Shown: positions 24,385-41,688, counted from the stretch's first letter. The stretch: DNA of 64,000 nucleotides from Argentina anserina (GCF_933775445.1 NC_065872.1:5890001-5954000); one strand, 5' to 3'. Notes: generated by a model not told the origin, from the sequence alone. Numbers and translations: made by a program.

Positions 24385-27300
24385 ATGAACGGTGACAAGG
24401 GCCGAGGACAGGGCCGAGGACGGGCGAGAGGACGTGGTCGAGGTAGGACCACGGGCCGAGTCCGCAACGTGGAGAACCTTTATGAGGAGGCTGCTCCACA
24501 GGTAGAGCGGGTAGGCCGAGGTCGAGCTAGGGCCACAGGTCGAGTCCGCAACGTGGAGAACCTCTATGAGGAGGCTGCTCCGCAGGAGGAGCAGGATGAG
24601 CCAGCTCCTGCGGTTAGAGATGACGGTCGAGTGTTGAAGTTGATCAAGGATATTAGTGCGCTGTCAGCCCCGACATTTCATGGGGGACTAGATCATATGG
24701 TAGCTGACCATTGGATCGAGGGTATGGAGACTTATTTTGAGATGATAGAGTGCACAGAGATTGAGAAGAGAAAGATAGCTACATTCTTTCTCAAGGGTGA
24801 GGCTCTAGATTGGTGGAAGAGCATGAGACAGATTGTGGATGTGTCTACATTCACATGGGGAGATTTCACCACCATATTCCAGGAGAAGTATTTCCCAGCC
24901 TCAGTACAGGAGGACTTAGAGTTGGAGTTTCTGGCACTGGTACAGGGAGACATGACCATTAGAGAGTATGATGCTCGATTCTCGCAATTGTATCGGTATG
25001 TCAGGCCTATGGGTGCGACTGCTTTAGCTCAGAAGTATCTACGTGGGCTGAAGCAAGAGTACAAGACCATGATATCAGTCCTTTGCCTGACTTCACGGGA
25101 GCAGATATTTGAGAGTGCTATGAGTTTGGAGCAAGCAGAGAAGACTCGAGTGGGTGATGTGGGGAACAGAGATGCGAAGGGGAAAGGCAAGGCAGTCTAT
25201 ACAGGCAGCGAGCACTCAGGGCAGAGGGATAGGTCATGGAAGAGGCCAAGACCCCACTATCAGGCCCCGACAAGGGCACCACCCTTAGCTATCAGGGCAG
25301 CACCAGTCAGACCATTAGCAGCAGTGAGGTGTTATGGCTGCAATGAGATGGGACATTACGCCTCCGCATGTCCGAAACCGAAGAGAGGAGGGTGCCACCG
25401 GTGCGGGCAGGTGGGGCACATAGCTCGAGATTGTACCCGACCACTTCCGGGTAGACAGGAACGGCCACAGAGACAGCTACCAGCAGGCCAAGCTAGAGTG
25501 TTCGCAGTGGGTCAGCGAGACACAGGAGTGGAAGGTACATTATCACTTTTTGACTACCTTGCTAGAGTGTTGTTTGATACGGGAGCATCGCATTCATTCA
25601 TTGCTAGTTCGGTAGTGGAGTTGCTAGGATTGATTCCTACACCTCTCGGGGACGCCTTATGTGTCACTTCACCCCTTGGAGTGTCACTTGAGTTAGAGAC
25701 AATCTGCAAAGCTTGTCCTATATTGATTGGGAGTAGAGAGTTCTCTGCTTCGTTGATTGTGATTCCGGACCACACTTATGATGTGATCTTGGGAATTGAT
25801 TGGTTGAGACCACAGCATGCTGTGATTGACTGTTTCGACATGGTAGTGTCCTTTCATAGACCTGGAGAGCCAGTGTTTCGTTATCGTTGCCTCAAGTCCG
25901 ACAACGCCATGAGATCAGGAGTTTTGGCACATGTGGAGTCAGTGGATCAGGAAGTGACTATCACAGACATTGTGGTAGTATCGGAGTTTGGTGAAGTGTT
26001 CCAAGAGATACCGGGGCTACCTCCTCGAAGAGTGGTAGATTTCTGCATTGATGTAGTACCCGGTACAGCACCTGTGTCAAAGGCGCCATATAGAATGGGG
26101 CAGAATGAACTTAAGGAGCTGAAGGTGCAGATCGATGAGCTATTAGACCAAGGGTTCATTAGACCTAGTGTTTCACCTTGGGGAGCACCTGTTTTGTTCG
26201 TGAAGAAGAAAGATGGTTCTCTGCGGTTATGTGTGGACTACAGAGAACTGAACAAGGTGACCATCAAGAATAGGTATCCATTACCTAGGATTGATGACTT
26301 GTTCGATCAGCTCAAGGGTGCCACAGTGTTCTCTAAGATTGATTTGAGATCCGGTTATCATCAACTCAGAGTGAAGGAAGAAGATATATCGAAGACAGCC
26401 TTCAGGACCCGGTATGGACATTATGAGTTTGTCGTCATGCCATTTGGTCTAACGAATGCACCAGCTGTCTTTATGAGTTTGATGAACCAAGTATTTAGCC
26501 CGTACTTGGATGAGTTTGTGGTGGTGTTTGTGGATGACATTCTGATATACTCCAAGACACAAGAAGAACATGTGGTGCATCTGAGAACAGTGTTGCAGAC
26601 CTTGAAGGAGGCGAGACTGTATGCCAAGCTAGAGAAGTGTGAGTTCTGGAAAGAAGAGGTCAAATTCCTTGGTCATGTTGTCTCAAAAGATGGAGTACTA
26701 GTGGACCCAGCAAAGGTAGAGGCAGTGAAGAATTGGAGTCGTCCAAAGAACCCTACAGAGATACGTAGTTTCCTCGGGTTGGCAGGTTACTACAGGAGGT
26801 TTATCGAGGGGTTTTCTAGTATCGCATCTTCATTGACCAAGTTGACCAAGAAAGATACTCCGTTTGTGTGGACGGATGCATGTGAGGAAGCATTCAACAA
26901 ACTAAAGACTAGACTGACCACAGCTCCAGTGTTGACGATTCCCTCTAGTGGTGGTGGCTATGTCATTTACAGTGATGCTTCACTCCAGGGTTTGGGCTGC
27001 GTGTTAATGCAGCATGGAGGAGTAGTTGCATATGGCTCGAGACAGTTGAAGATTCATGAGAAGAACTATCCGACACACGACCTAGAACTTGCGGCAGTTG
27101 TTTTTGCCCTGAAGATTTGGAGACATTACTTGTATGGTGAGAAATTTCAACTCTTTTCAGATCATAAGAGTTTGAAGTACTTGTTCTCACAGAAGGAGCT
27201 GAATATGAGGCAGAGGAGGTGGATGGAACTCCTCAAGGACTATGACTTCACATTAGAGTACCACCCGGGGAAGGCAAATGTGGTAGCCGATGCCTTGAGC

Positions 27301-28878
27301 AGGAAACCGAGAGGCGTAGTAGCTTCACTTATGGTCCAGGAATGGTTCATGCTAGAAGCTGCATCAGAGTTTGATTTGGTACCATCAGGAGGAGAACCGA
27401 GGGTCTTTCTTGGTAGTGTCACAGTGCAACCCACATTGATCACGAGGATCATACAGGGTCAGGCACAGGATAGACTCTCACGAGCTAAGTTGGCGGATCT
27501 TGTAGTTGATACGCTTGATGAGTGTCCTTCTGAGTGGAGAGTTGGACCCGATGGAGGGTTGAGGTTTGGGGCAAGATTGTGTGTCCCAGACTGTGATGAT
27601 CTTCGAGAGGAGGTTCTTCGTACGGCACATCGTTCACGCTATACGGTCCATCCAGGGAACACCAAGATGTACAAGGACCTATGCAGACAATTCTGGTGGA
27701 ACGGTATGAAGAAAGATGTAGCAGAGTTTGTATCAAAGTGCCTTACATGTCAGCAAGTGAAAGCAGAGCATCAACGACCAGCTGGCATGTTGAAACCACT
27801 GACTATTCCTCTTTGGAAGTGGGAGCAGATATCTATGGATTTTGTGACCGGGTTGCCTAGATCGAAGAAGGGTCACGATGCCATATGGGTGATTGTCGAT
27901 CGATTGACGAAGTCGGCTCATTTTCTCCCAGTGTCGATGAAGTACTCAGTGGACGTGCTTGGGAAACTATATGTGGATGAGGTAGTGAGACTTCATGGTG
28001 CTCCAGTTTCTATTGTTTCCGATAGAGATGCACGTTTCACTTCGAAGTTCTGGGGTGGTTTGCAGAAGGCGATGGGCACCACTTTGGATATGAGTACAGC
28101 TTTTCACCCTCAGACTGATGGACAGACGGAGAGGGTGAATCAGGTGATGGAAGACATGTTGAGAGCATGTGTGTTGGACTTCAAGGGTAGCTGGGAAGAT
28201 CATTTGAGATTGATTGAGTTTGCCTACAACAACAGCTACCATTCTAGCATCGGCATGGCACCTTATGAGGCACTTTATGGTAGACCATGTCGATCTCCGA
28301 TCTGTTGGGCCGAAGTTGGTGATGAGGCACTGATGGGTCCAGAGGTGGTTCAGGAAACCACGGAGAAGATCTCGATCATTCGAGATAGAATCCGGACCGC
28401 TCAGAGTAGACAGAAGAGCTATGCAGACCTGAAGAGGAGACATGTGGAGTTTGAGATTGGTGACCATGTGTTCTTGAAAGTTTCACCTATGAGGGGTGTA
28501 GTGAGATTCGGCAAGAAGGGAAAGTTGGCACCGAGGTATGTTGGGCCTTTTGAGATACTTGAGAAAGTAGGCGAACTAGCATATCGACTAGCCTTGCCTA
28601 CTAGCATGTCGGGCGTACACAACGTCTTCCACATTTCCATGCTGAGAAGGTATGTACCAGATGAGTCACATGTGATCGATCATAGCACCATTGAAGTGAA
28701 GGAAAATGCTACGTTTGTGGTCGAACCGGTTCGTATCCTGGATAGATCCACAAAGAAGCTACGGAGGAGAGAAGTGGGATTAGTCAAGGTGTTGTGGAGT
28801 CACCATGATGAGGGTGATGCATCTTGGGAGCTAGAGTCAGACATGATGACCAGATATCCACAGCTGTTTGTTGAGTGA
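24385..28878 (+). CDS. Gag-pol polyprotein of Ty3/gypsy chromovirus
   Basis: One open frame of 1497 codons from ATG 24385; an earlier GTG at 24364 extends the frame but is not a likely start. In order: an Arg/Gly-rich N terminus with a duplicated segment (about 20-67), gag (about 95-260), two CCHC zinc knuckles (about 316 and 337), aspartic protease with DTGA (about 397), reverse transcriptase with FVDD (about 715), RNase H (Asp near 862), integrase with an HHCC zinc finger (from about 1082), the DDE core (about 1150-1250), a GPF module, and a C-terminal chromodomain-like segment (about 1450-1495). Chromodomains guide integration to chromatin marks. I see no stops or frameshifts, so the product could be functional. 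Gag and pol are in one frame, as is usual for this clade. Confidence 0.97.
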   Translation: MNGDKGRGQGRGRARGRGRGRTTGRVRNVENLYEEAAPQVERVGRGRARATGRVRNVENLYEEAAPQEEQDEPAPAVRDDGRVLKLIKDISALSAPTFHGGLDHMVADHWIEGMETYFEMIECTEIEKRKIATFFLKGEALDWWKSMRQIVDVSTFTWGDFTTIFQEKYFPASVQEDLELEFLALVQGDMTIREYDARFSQLYRYVRPMGATALAQKYLRGLKQEYKTMISVLCLTSREQIFESAMSLEQAEKTRVGDVGNRDAKGKGKAVYTGSEHSGQRDRSWKRPRPHYQAPTRAPPLAIRAAPVRPLAAVRCYGCNEMGHYASACPKPKRGGCHRCGQVGHIARDCTRPLPGRQERPQRQLPAGQARVFAVGQRDTGVEGTLSLFDYLARVLFDTGASHSFIASSVVELLGLIPTPLGDALCVTSPLGVSLELETICKACPILIGSREFSASLIVIPDHTYDVILGIDWLRPQHAVIDCFDMVVSFHRPGEPVFRYRCLKSDNAMRSGVLAHVESVDQEVTITDIVVVSEFGEVFQEIPGLPPRRVVDFCIDVVPGTAPVSKAPYRMGQNELKELKVQIDELLDQGFIRPSVSPWGAPVLFVKKKDGSLRLCVDYRELNKVTIKNRYPLPRIDDLFDQLKGATVFSKIDLRSGYHQLRVKEEDISKTAFRTRYGHYEFVVMPFGLTNAPAVFMSLMNQVFSPYLDEFVVVFVDDILIYSKTQEEHVVHLRTVLQTLKEARLYAKLEKCEFWKEEVKFLGHVVSKDGVLVDPAKVEAVKNWSRPKNPTEIRSFLGLAGYYRRFIEGFSSIASSLTKLTKKDTPFVWTDACEEAFNKLKTRLTTAPVLTIPSSGGGYVIYSDASLQGLGCVLMQHGGVVAYGSRQLKIHEKNYPTHDLELAAVVFALKIWRHYLYGEKFQLFSDHKSLKYLFSQKELNMRQRRWMELLKDYDFTLEYHPGKANVVADALSRKPRGVVASLMVQEWFMLEAASEFDLVPSGGEPRVFLGSVTVQPTLITRIIQGQAQDRLSRAKLADLVVDTLDECPSEWRVGPDGGLRFGARLCVPDCDDLREEVLRTAHRSRYTVHPGNTKMYKDLCRQFWWNGMKKDVAEFVSKCLTCQQVKAEHQRPAGMLKPLTIPLWKWEQISMDFVTGLPRSKKGHDAIWVIVDRLTKSAHFLPVSMKYSVDVLGKLYVDEVVRLHGAPVSIVSDRDARFTSKFWGGLQKAMGTTLDMSTAFHPQTDGQTERVNQVMEDMLRACVLDFKGSWEDHLRLIEFAYNNSYHSSIGMAPYEALYGRPCRSPICWAEVGDEALMGPEVVQETTEKISIIRDRIRTAQSRQKSYADLKRRHVEFEIGDHVFLKVSPMRGVVRFGKKGKLAPRYVGPFEILEKVGELAYRLALPTSMSGVHNVFHISMLRRYVPDESHVIDHSTIEVKENATFVVEPVRILDRSTKKLRRREVGLVKVLWSHHDEGDASWELESDMMTRYPQLFVE
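24440..24590 (+). repeat. In-frame duplication near the gag N terminus
   Basis: The coding segment for [16 protein letters not shown] occurs at about 24454 and again about 87 bp on, near 24541, with a few synonymous differences. The frame is kept. Confidence 0.85.
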
Positions 28879-28905
28879 GCTTGAATTTCGGGACGAAATT
28901 CCTTT

Positions 28906-28914
28906 AAGGGGGAT
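28906..28914 (+). other. Polypurine tract
   Basis: aaggggga-type purine run a few bases before the 3' LTR, in the position used to prime plus-strand DNA synthesis. Confidence 0.85.
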
Positions 28915-28918
28915 AGAT

Positions 28919-31873
28919 TGTAATAACCCTAGATTTTGAAAACAATATGTGAATTGATTTGAATTCTATTGAGTTTTGGAATTTCAAATAAAATGAAACT
29001 TATTGTTTACGATGCTTTGAAACGAAAAACGGAAACGTTTTCGGAACGTTATTAAGAAAAAACGTTACGTTTCCGAACGAAATTATCGACTTTCATTTCA
29101 TCGCTCGGTTACGAAAACTTCCTTCATGAAAGTTGTAGAGCTCGTCGATACGAGTTCGGGTATATGTGACGCGTTCTAATCGGACGACGTACGTAAAAGT
29201 TATAAACGTCGGAAGTTAGTTTCCGATTTGGAAACTAGTATAAAAAGGAATTTTTTTTAACTAGGGTTTCCATAACAGGAAACCCTTTCATTCCGCCGTT
29301 CTCTCCCTCGAACTCTCTCTCTCTCTTCTCTCGAGTTCTCCCTCCCCCCTCCGAAACGATCGATCGGCGATCTAGCCCTCCGGCGCACCGTGAGCCACAC
29401 CGCCGTGCTCAGGAGGATCGCGCGACCTTCCTCTCCAACCCCTGAGCTTGCGGCGCTCAACCTCACCGCCGAGAGCATCACTCACTCCCCGAGCTCCTTC
29501 GCCGACACCATCCTCCACTTGCCTCCGGAGCCTCCACCTCCACACGGCCTCGCCTCCACACGGCCTCACCCCCACTCGCATCGACTGCGTCGGCCTCCCT
29601 CACGTCACCACCGACGAATCGAATCTCCATTTGAGCTAGGTATGATTGTTGATTGATGTTGTGTGCTTGTATGGTGATTTGGGGGTGATTGGGAGGAATT
29701 GGATTCGAATTGGGGAAGAATCGGCAGAGAAGGAGGGTGGGAGATACCGCCGCCTCTAGGCGGCGCGTGAGGGTGTTAGGGGTAGCCTAGGGGTGGTTGA
29801 AGGCCGTAGGAAGGAAGAGGGGGAGGAGGGGGAGAGTTTAGGCACGGCGGTGGCGTCACACGCTCCGTGGTTAGCCTCGGCGCGTGGGCCCCACGCGCGG
29901 CCGGCCGGAGGTGGCGCGTGTGCCACACGCGCCGCCGTGTGAGGCGGTGTAAATAGTTTCGACTGAAAGGGTATTTTGGTAATTTACTGTGTAACGGTAA
30001 AAGTAAATGTAAATTTTATTTACGTATGGTAAATGTAATTAAGTTTTACCTACGGTAAATGTAATTATAATTTACTTTCAGTAAATGTAAAAAGTAAATT
30101 GTAAAAAGGGTAATTTAGTAAATTTTATTTACTGAATTTGTATTTACATTAAATCGTACGTATACGTACAGAAATACGTATTAATATTTATACGTACAGA
30201 AATACGTATTAATATTTATACGTACAGAAATACGTATTAATATTTATACGTACAGAAATACGTATTAATATTTATACGTACAGAAATACGTATTAATATT
30301 TATACGTACAGAAATACGTATTAATATTTATACGTACAGAAATACGTATTAATATTTATACGTACAGAAATACGTATTTAGTATTTATACGTACAGTAAT
30401 ACGTATTAATTGAGTATTGTACAGTAACCGTGAATAGTGAACAGTGAACAGTAACTTCGTATAAACCAAAATTGCTGAACAGTAACCGTATATTACTGTT
30501 TTGGCATTTAAAGGTTTACGAAACGATTCTAAATTCTTTTCTTATTCTTTTAAGGTGATCGTTAAATCGAGGAAAGGAATTAGCATCGCGAATTGTGGAA
30601 TTACGCTCGAGTCAATAAGGTGAGTAAAATCTCACTGAATTACGAATCTACCCTCGTGGTGATTCAACATTTTTGCAAGTGTGTTTATTTAATGAATTAC
30701 AACATGTATATAACTTAGTGGACTACGTATATATAGTATAATGGTAATAAATACATATATATATATAGTTCATTAAATTACATACTGTTATTTAATTCAT
30801 TAAAAATAGTCATTTCGGTGACAGAAAAATTGTGCATGTGTGATTTTAATGGTACGATATGATGTGAGATTATCGTACATAATTTTTCAGGTGTTTATGA
30901 AATATGACATGTATATGATATAGTGGGCTATGTATATATTGTATAAATGGTAAATAAATACGAATATATATAGTTTGCTATATAATATACTGTTATGATT
31001 TTTATTATGATATATTGTGAAAGTTTTAAAACGTACGATATGATGTGAGATTATTGTACATGTGATTTTATCACGGAAAAATGTGAAATATTGTGATTTG
31101 TCTTCGGACGTGATGTGTGGTACAATATGATGTGAGATTATTGTACATGTGAGGCAAGTCGGAACCTAGCCTTTGGCCGGGCGAAAGTTACGATACAGTT
31201 AGAGCTCTAGTCTGTCTGCCATAGTACTGCATGAGGTAACGGGTGGTTATCTGATCATGGGTACTCAGCTTGTTTTGGATGTTGGGTGGCGGGTGGTTAC
31301 CCAACATCAGCGGTATACTAAGTGAGGGGTAACAGACGTGTACCAGCGCTCATTAGTTACCATTTTGTGAAAGTATTAGAGTAACCAGATGGGTTGCTCG
31401 TTTTCTCATGATTTTCATTTTACTGTGTTGATGTGGAGTTGTGTCTTTTATGAGACGAGAGTTATTTTAATATTTTACTCATACGAGCTGTAAAGCTTAC
31501 CGGGTTTGTGTTGCAATCCCGGTGCACCAATTTCAATGGTGTAGGGGATACTTCCGCAGGTGCTGAGTAGTGGTGATTGAGTGACGACTCCGAAGACTCG
31601 AAGTCGATCGCATCCAGTCGTGGTGAGGTTCCAGCGTGGATTGTGTGTGATTTGGTGTGATTTTATTTGTGAGGTTGTGAGAATTATACAATTCCATTTG
31701 TTATATGTTGAATTATCATTTGGGTTTGTAATAATCGGCTTGACAGAGTTATATTTTAAACTCAGATATGATCCGCTGCGACATTAAAATGATTTCGATT
31801 TCATTGAGATTATTTTGTGTTTAACGATTTTAAGATTTTGAGTTTTGAAGCTCGAAATTTTAGGGTCGTTACA
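28919..31873 (+). repeat. 3' long terminal repeat
   Basis: 2,955 bp, with the same ends and internal layout as the 5' LTR, including the TATA box (29239-29246) and the nine-unit array (about 30162-30408). The only difference I found is one extra TA unit near 30762. Confidence 0.97.
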
Positions 31874-35573
<3,700 letters not shown>

Positions 35574-35770
35574 TCTCATTTTTTTCAGTGATCAGTCTGC
35601 AACAAACTTGGCAGTAGTACTCTGCATTTATACGCAACTGACTTCTCGGGTCAACCGATGACCCGACCCGTCAGCTGGCCTGATTGAAAATACGACGTGT
35701 CGTACATAAGGTCGAGGTGAATCCCTATCTATCTATGAGGACGAAGCAGGAGCACTAGTACTAACTGTCA
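35574..35770. promoter_or_regulatory. Shared divergent promoter, D2HGDH and tRNA methylthiotransferase
   Basis: Only 197 bp separate the two start codons, which point away from each other. Both 5' UTRs and both core promoters must lie here unless upstream non-coding exons exist. I see no TATA box in good position for either side. Both products appear to be organelle-targeted. Confidence 0.6.
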
Positions 35771-38392
35771 ATGGCGACCTCGCTCTCGTCCCTGTCCTCG
35801 ATTCTGAACCAGCCTCGGCATGTCGTTTTGCTCCAGAAGCCATGTCGTTTCGCTCTGAAAGTCCTCAATTGGAAGCCGGTGGAAGCTTCCGGAATCCGAT
35901 GCTACCATCGCCACCGGACAACTACTCGCCTGCAAAGGCGGAGCCTTGCCTCGAGAAGCTTCTCGAGCTCCGGTTCTTCGCTGCCAAACCACTCCGACGG
36001 CCCGAGTCTCCGTCACTTCGTCGCCCAGGCCGCCGCCGCCGAAGTCCAGGCCCAGTGAGTTCACAGTTTCCCACATTTAACACTTCATTATTTTCTGGAT
36101 TGGATTATTCTGTGATTTTTACTGCTCTAACGGTTCTCGTAGTAAAATTCAGGAAGTAAAATTGGATGAATTTGGAGTAGAAGTTGTGTTTATTTACTGT
36201 GATGTGTTCTTCTGCTATGTTTGATGGGAGAAATTTGGAAATTGGAATCGAATTATATACTGAAGAACATCTTGAGGCCGAAAATTTTATTTTGTTTTGA
36301 TGTCTGATTATGGTGTGTAGGAGTGTGGTAGCTCCTGAAGGTGCTCCGATAGGCCGAATCTATCACGAGACTTATGGATGTCAGATGAATATCAATGACA
36401 TGGAGATTGTTCTAGCGATTATGAAGGAGGCTGGATATAGTGAAGTTGTGGATGTTCCAGAGAATGCAGAGGTTATTTTCATTAATACCTGTGCGATCAG
36501 GGACAATGCAGAACAGAAGGTGTGGCAGCGGCTTAATTACTTTTGGTTTCTTAAGAGGCACTGGAAGAGTAATGTTAAGATAGGGCGGTCGCAGTCCACA
36601 CGCCCTCCGAAAGTTGTCGTTTTGGGATGTATGGCCGAGAGGTTGAAGGACAAGATCCTAGATGCGGATAAGATGGTTGATGTGGTCTGTGGACCGGATG
36701 CGTATAGGGACTTGCCGAGGCTGTTGCAAGATGTGGACTATGGTCAGAAGGGGATCAATACTCTTCTTTCACTCGAAGAGACTTACGCTGATATTAGTCC
36801 TGTTCGAATCTCCAAGAATTCAATCAGTGCTTTCGTTTCTGTTATGAGGGGTTGCAACAATATGTGCTCATTTTGCATTGTTCCTTTCACAAGAGGAAGA
36901 GAGCGGTCGCGTGCTGTGGAATCAATTGTCAGGGAGGTGGGAGAGCTTTGGCAAGAAGGTGTGAAAGAGGTAACATTGCTGGGCCAGAATGTGAATAGCT
37001 ATAATGATGCCTCAGATTATGAAAAGGAAGCTGAAGCAGGTACTAATTGGAACTACAGTGAAGGATTTTCCAGCTTGTGCAAGGTTAAAAAAGTAGGTTC
37101 ACGATTTGCTGATCTCTTGGATCGACTTTCCAGAGAATTCCCAGAGATGAGATTCAGATACACATCCCCCCACCCTAAAGATTTCCCTGATGAATTACTC
37201 TATATAATGCGAGACAGGCATAATATTTGCAACTATATCCATTTGCCTGCTCAAAGTGGTAGTAGCAGAGTTATAGAAAGAATGCGACGGGGCTATACAC
37301 GTGAGGCATACTTAGATCTCGTGCAAAAGATTAGGAGGATTATTCCAGATGTCGGCATCAGCAGTGATTTCATATGTGGTAAGAGGTCTTCAACAAGCTG
37401 TATAAATTTTTTAAAAAGTTGCTTATGAAAGTCGGACAATGCTTGTTGAACTGTATGTCATTCTTAAATACGCATTATTGCGCTAAACACTGCTTCTTAG
37501 CATCAACTTGTCACTTCGGTTTTATTCTCGCTTTGATTTGTCTTTGCCATATAATGTTTGCCCACTCTTCTCTATTTTATGTTTTATGCTTCTCTTCTTT
37601 TCTTTCTTTAAATATTTAGTTTATGAATCTCTGTGTTAGTCAACTGCATTATGTATTTGTTTGCAAGGCTATTTCATTTTCTTATTGCCTATTTTCAGTG
37701 TTTATTCTGGCTTTTATGAATAAGAGATGAGAAGCTGAAATATAGCTTCTTGACAATTTTCCACTCTTATTTTCACTAGAAGCTTCAAATCATGTTTGCA
37801 TGCCTAAAGTTGTTACATATACTCTTTACTTTTATTTCAGCATACGTTGTGCTTCCCTTGTTAACTTATTTGATCTATTTCAGGATTTTGTGGGGAGACT
37901 GAGGAGGACCACGAAGAGACAATAAGCCTTGTAAAGGCTGTTGGTTATGATATGGCTTACATGTTTGCATATAGCATGAGAGAGAAAACCCATGCAAACA
38001 GAAACTATGATGATGATGTTCCGGAGGAAGTGAAGCAGAGGAGGCTGACTGAACTTATTGAAGCTTTCCGTGAGAGCACAGGTCAGTGTTATGACACACA
38101 GGTGGGAACTACCCAACTTGTATTAGTAGAAGGACCCAATAAGAGAGCTCCGGATACAGAACTCATTGGCAAAAGCGACAGAGGTCATAGAGTTTCTTTT
38201 ATCAATGTGCCATTACCAGATCGAGATGCTAATTCAAATGAGGAACGAAATCCCAAAGTGGGTGATTATGTAGAAGTTCATATACTGAAATCTTCGAGAG
38301 CATCACTCTATGGAGAGGCAATTGCGATTAGTAAATTGAGCTCTTTCTACAACATCGCGAATGAAGAAGCCCTTGCTTGTGCAAGTAGTTGA
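35771..38392 (+). CDS. CDK5RAP1: CDK5RAP1/MiaB-type tRNA methylthiotransferase (organellar)
   Basis: Three exons join in frame into 616 residues: 35771-36054, 36321-37378, 37884-38392. This radical-SAM enzyme adds a methylthio group to N6-isopentenyl-adenosine at tRNA position 37. An N-terminal UPF0004 domain has Cys 115 (YGCQMN), Cys 152 (NTCAIRDN) and Cys 198 (LGCMAERL) for one 4Fe-4S cluster. The radical-SAM motif [10 protein letters not shown] gives Cys 273, 277 and 280. A TRAM domain follows (about 535-595, [10 protein letters not shown]). The first ~70 residues are Ser/Arg-rich, fitting a plastid or mitochondrial transit peptide. The length suits plant members (At4g36390 as recalled). 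It is divergent from D2HGDH. The ATG at 35771 is preferred because it yields the transit peptide and is the first in frame. Confidence 0.95.
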
Positions 38393-40679
38393 GCTGTTCG
38401 GGAATGTGCCAGCATATTTTACTTTTTATATCACTGCAGAATCATGGCTGAGGAATATGGATCGGCTTCTTGCTGGAGGGTTGAGAATTTAAGGATGCTG
38501 GTAAAACAATGATTGGTTCAAAATGATGCATCTTGTCATCCTTTTCCGATGGAGACTCTTTAGGAATATATATTCAGCCTTACAAGTGACAGCCTTTTCA
38601 AAACAGTTAAGAGCGCTACCGCAGCGTTCCGATGTGATATAAAAGTTGACGTATTTTATCTCCAATTTTGATTTGATTTGATCACTTGATCTTTATGAAT
38701 GTGAATTGTAATTCTCTACACAGATGATTGCATTGAGCGTAAAGTTGTTAGTCTACCAGAAGATGATCCAAAACGATCGATTCTATTCTCAGTATAGATT
38801 ACTTGCATTATAATTGATTGATAGGTTCAAATTTCAGAAACCTGTTACTGAATAAATACAAAGGATCATGCTAGAAACTGTTATATTTCTTCTTCAGAAT
38901 TAGACGCCTCCTCTTTTTGATATAATTCCTCAGAACACATGAGTGCATGCAACAGAAAAGCCAAGCTAGTTGGAAAGCTGGACATTCTTAAAAAATGATA
39001 GTCCCTCTGAACCGAACGATCCCAACAGAATGACAATGATGAAAGCAGCCACAAAATAATGCAGATCAGGTCTCCATCATATAAATCGTCCAGTGATTGG
39101 ATTGCTTTACATGTTCCTCATTAGTACTAATGGGTGGCATTGCACTGTCAATTCTCAACTGTAATCATAACCCTAAACAGAAAACAGAAAGTGCTCCTTC
39201 ACTATGAGCATCACTAGGACTGACCTTGTCCACATGCAGCTAGTAGCAGCCACCCATAGAAAGGAAGAACACACTTTAAACTCCATTGTTGGTGTCACTG
39301 GGTGGTGGTGGTGATGGAAAGAAGAAGCTCATGGGTTTCGGCGGCACGTCGAATCGGCCCATTGGGTTTTTGAGTTGGACCCTTCATGAGCAGTCCACAT
39401 CTGGTCAGGAATAGTATACCACCCAAGGCGCCCACCCACTACCAGACACCTCCTGACTTGCATTGTTACACAATGAGGAAGATAGGATTTGATGATCGAC
39501 TAGACCCCTGTCACCACTCACCACTCACTAAGCAGTAGTCACACCACTCTTTTCTTCTTGTCATTGTATGCTTCTTTGCTTTTCTCACACCTGTTTTATT
39601 GTATGTATTGATAGGGTTCTACACGGTTGTTCGTGTGAGGGAGAAAGATAGATGAGTAGTAAGTAGTAACTACAAAAGGGAGAGAATGTGAATTAAGTCA
39701 TGAAGATCATGTAGTTTCCACTAGGGAAAGTAAGATAAAACTCTTGAAAAGATATCCACATTTTTTGTCATGTTTATTTCCAAGGCTAATATTCTGTGGA
39801 AGCGTTGTGTTTGATAATTCTACTTGATCATCTTTCTTTGGAAAAATTTCAACTAATTTCATCTTGAACTCCAAACGTATAATCATGTTCAACGTCAACA
39901 GTTGCAATTTCATGAGAGGTTGTAGATGGAGACTTGTCCTACATTGTGATGAAAAGCATCGCCGAACTACAGTTATTTAAAACAGATGGCATTCTGAAAT
40001 TCTATTTTATTAACATTGATGATAATCACTACAAACTATTATTCAATTTATGATAATTAGTGAAGTAATGGCAAATAACACACCCAATCATGATTCAATA
40101 CTTAAAAACTTAGAGGGCCCTAACTATATATAGCTACTTGGTGAAACTCAATTATTGCAACTAGCCAAGTAATCATTATGGCATCACGCATAAACAATTG
40201 TAAACTTAAACCCCCATAATCGATCGATGCTAATTGTATAGCAGCTGCACTAGCGATTTTGATATTATGTTGCTTCCCTAATACTATTGGTTCCTGCATC
40301 ATGCAAGACGCAAACATCACCCAGTCTAAAGATCTACCGAAAGCTTTCAAGCTCCTCCATCAATTTGATCATCCCAACTTTATGTTATTTTATCCATTTT
40401 TGGATCTCTGTTCTTCGTGATCAAAGAGAGAAAAAAAAAACTTTATGAATTTCACCACAGCCAAAGCGTTAGTACTTGACTACTTGTATATGCCAAACGT
40501 ATCATGGACAAGAATATGGTGAAATCCACAGTAATGTACATGTTGGCTACCTCTAAACTAGAAAATTGAGCTCGACTCTGACTCTGGAGACTGGAATACA
40601 TATATCGCTTTATAGTGGAAGATGATAAAGTGATATATGGTTCACATCCAAAATCAATTGACAATGGATGAAGTGACTC

Positions 40680-40870
40680 GAATCGTTATAAATCCACAGA
40701 CTATGTCTCAATTTCCAATGTGAGATTTATATTCTCAACACGCCTCCGCATGTGTGGCGAATATTCAAGTCATACACGTGGACAACATTTTAGGTGACGT
40801 AGAGTCCGTGTGACCATTTGGACTTCACACCTGGACGTGAGTAACCCGCTCTAATATCATAAAAGAGTTC
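40680..40870. repeat. Possible degenerate LTR-type dispersed repeat
   Basis: The run from tgtgagatttatattctcaa through ggacttcacacctggacgtg to cccgctctaatatcat resembles a block that often precedes gctctgataccat in dispersed plant repeats. This is a recalled similarity with no structural ends found. Confidence 0.3.
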
Positions 40871-41643
40871 TTATGAAAATAAAGAAACGCATAAGAGCAC
40901 AGATCAAATTGATGAAAACGAAAACTAGAGGCTTCAATTCTATTGATTGGATTATTCAGTGCAACTCTTTATACTATAGAAAGTAGACCTTGAATTGGAA
41001 AATACAGTTTTTACCCTTATCAAAAGATTGGAAGAACACATACCTGCAATTTTACTGAAACCGAGTACTCCTTATTTAGTTGAGATCAAATTAAGATCAA
41101 TATGTATTGACAAGTCTAGAAACAATCGTGAAAGAAAAATGTATACTAGCTAACTTCTTGTTTGAGACTTTGATCTATACGAGAGTAATATGGAATAAAA
41201 CCTCATGCACTGAAAGGTGTAGTAAAACTCGTAAAAGAAAAACATGATTCTAATTAGTATAAATTATGCATTAGTATTAACAGGTTTAATCCTTTTATGA
41301 AATATTGATAAGAGGGTGATTTATTTTTATTTTTGTTGGGGTTGGTGAGTCGGAATTGGATATCCAAATTATAATTGTTTTTCATTTAATTTGGCAAATT
41401 ATCGAAATTCTGTGAATTTAAAAGGAAAGAAGTCGTGTCATGTTTGGTGCACCCAATATTGCCTCTCTATTAGAATCTGTCATCTAAATACCTATCCCCC
41501 TTCTCATTTTAGTCATTTATTTCACCCTCGCAAAAAAATACAGACCCAAGTCACCCAACAAGCTTAGCTATATTTATCCCAAAAAAAAAAAACAAGCTTA
41601 GATATATAGCTTTGTTTCTTTCTCCCTTGACTTGTCAATAACC

Positions 41644-41645
<2 letters not shown>

Positions 41646-41687
<42 letters not shown>
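41646..41687. repeat. CT/CA microsatellite before CYP90C1
   Basis: About 14 CT units followed by about six CA units, 150 bp upstream of the start codon, probably in the promoter or 5' UTR. Confidence 0.85.

Positions 41688-41688
<1 letters not shown>

Larger units (their letters stand above)
21144..31873 (+). mobile_element. Complete Ty3/gypsy LTR retrotransposon, chromovirus (Tekay/Del type)
   Basis: 10,730 bp: 5' LTR 21144-24096, iMet primer site 24099-24110, one gag-pol frame 24385-28878, polypurine tract about 28906-28914, 3' LTR 28919-31873. LTRs start TGTAATAACC and end GTTACA. A 5-bp duplication, acagc, flanks it. Domain order (gag, protease, RT, RNase H, integrase, chromodomain) defines a Ty3/gypsy chromovirus; LTRs near 3 kb and the [17 protein letters not shown] C terminus suggest the Tekay/Del clade. 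It is oriented opposite to D2HGDH, whose exon 12 it splits. It shows every part needed for autonomous movement and no visible damage. Confidence 0.97.
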
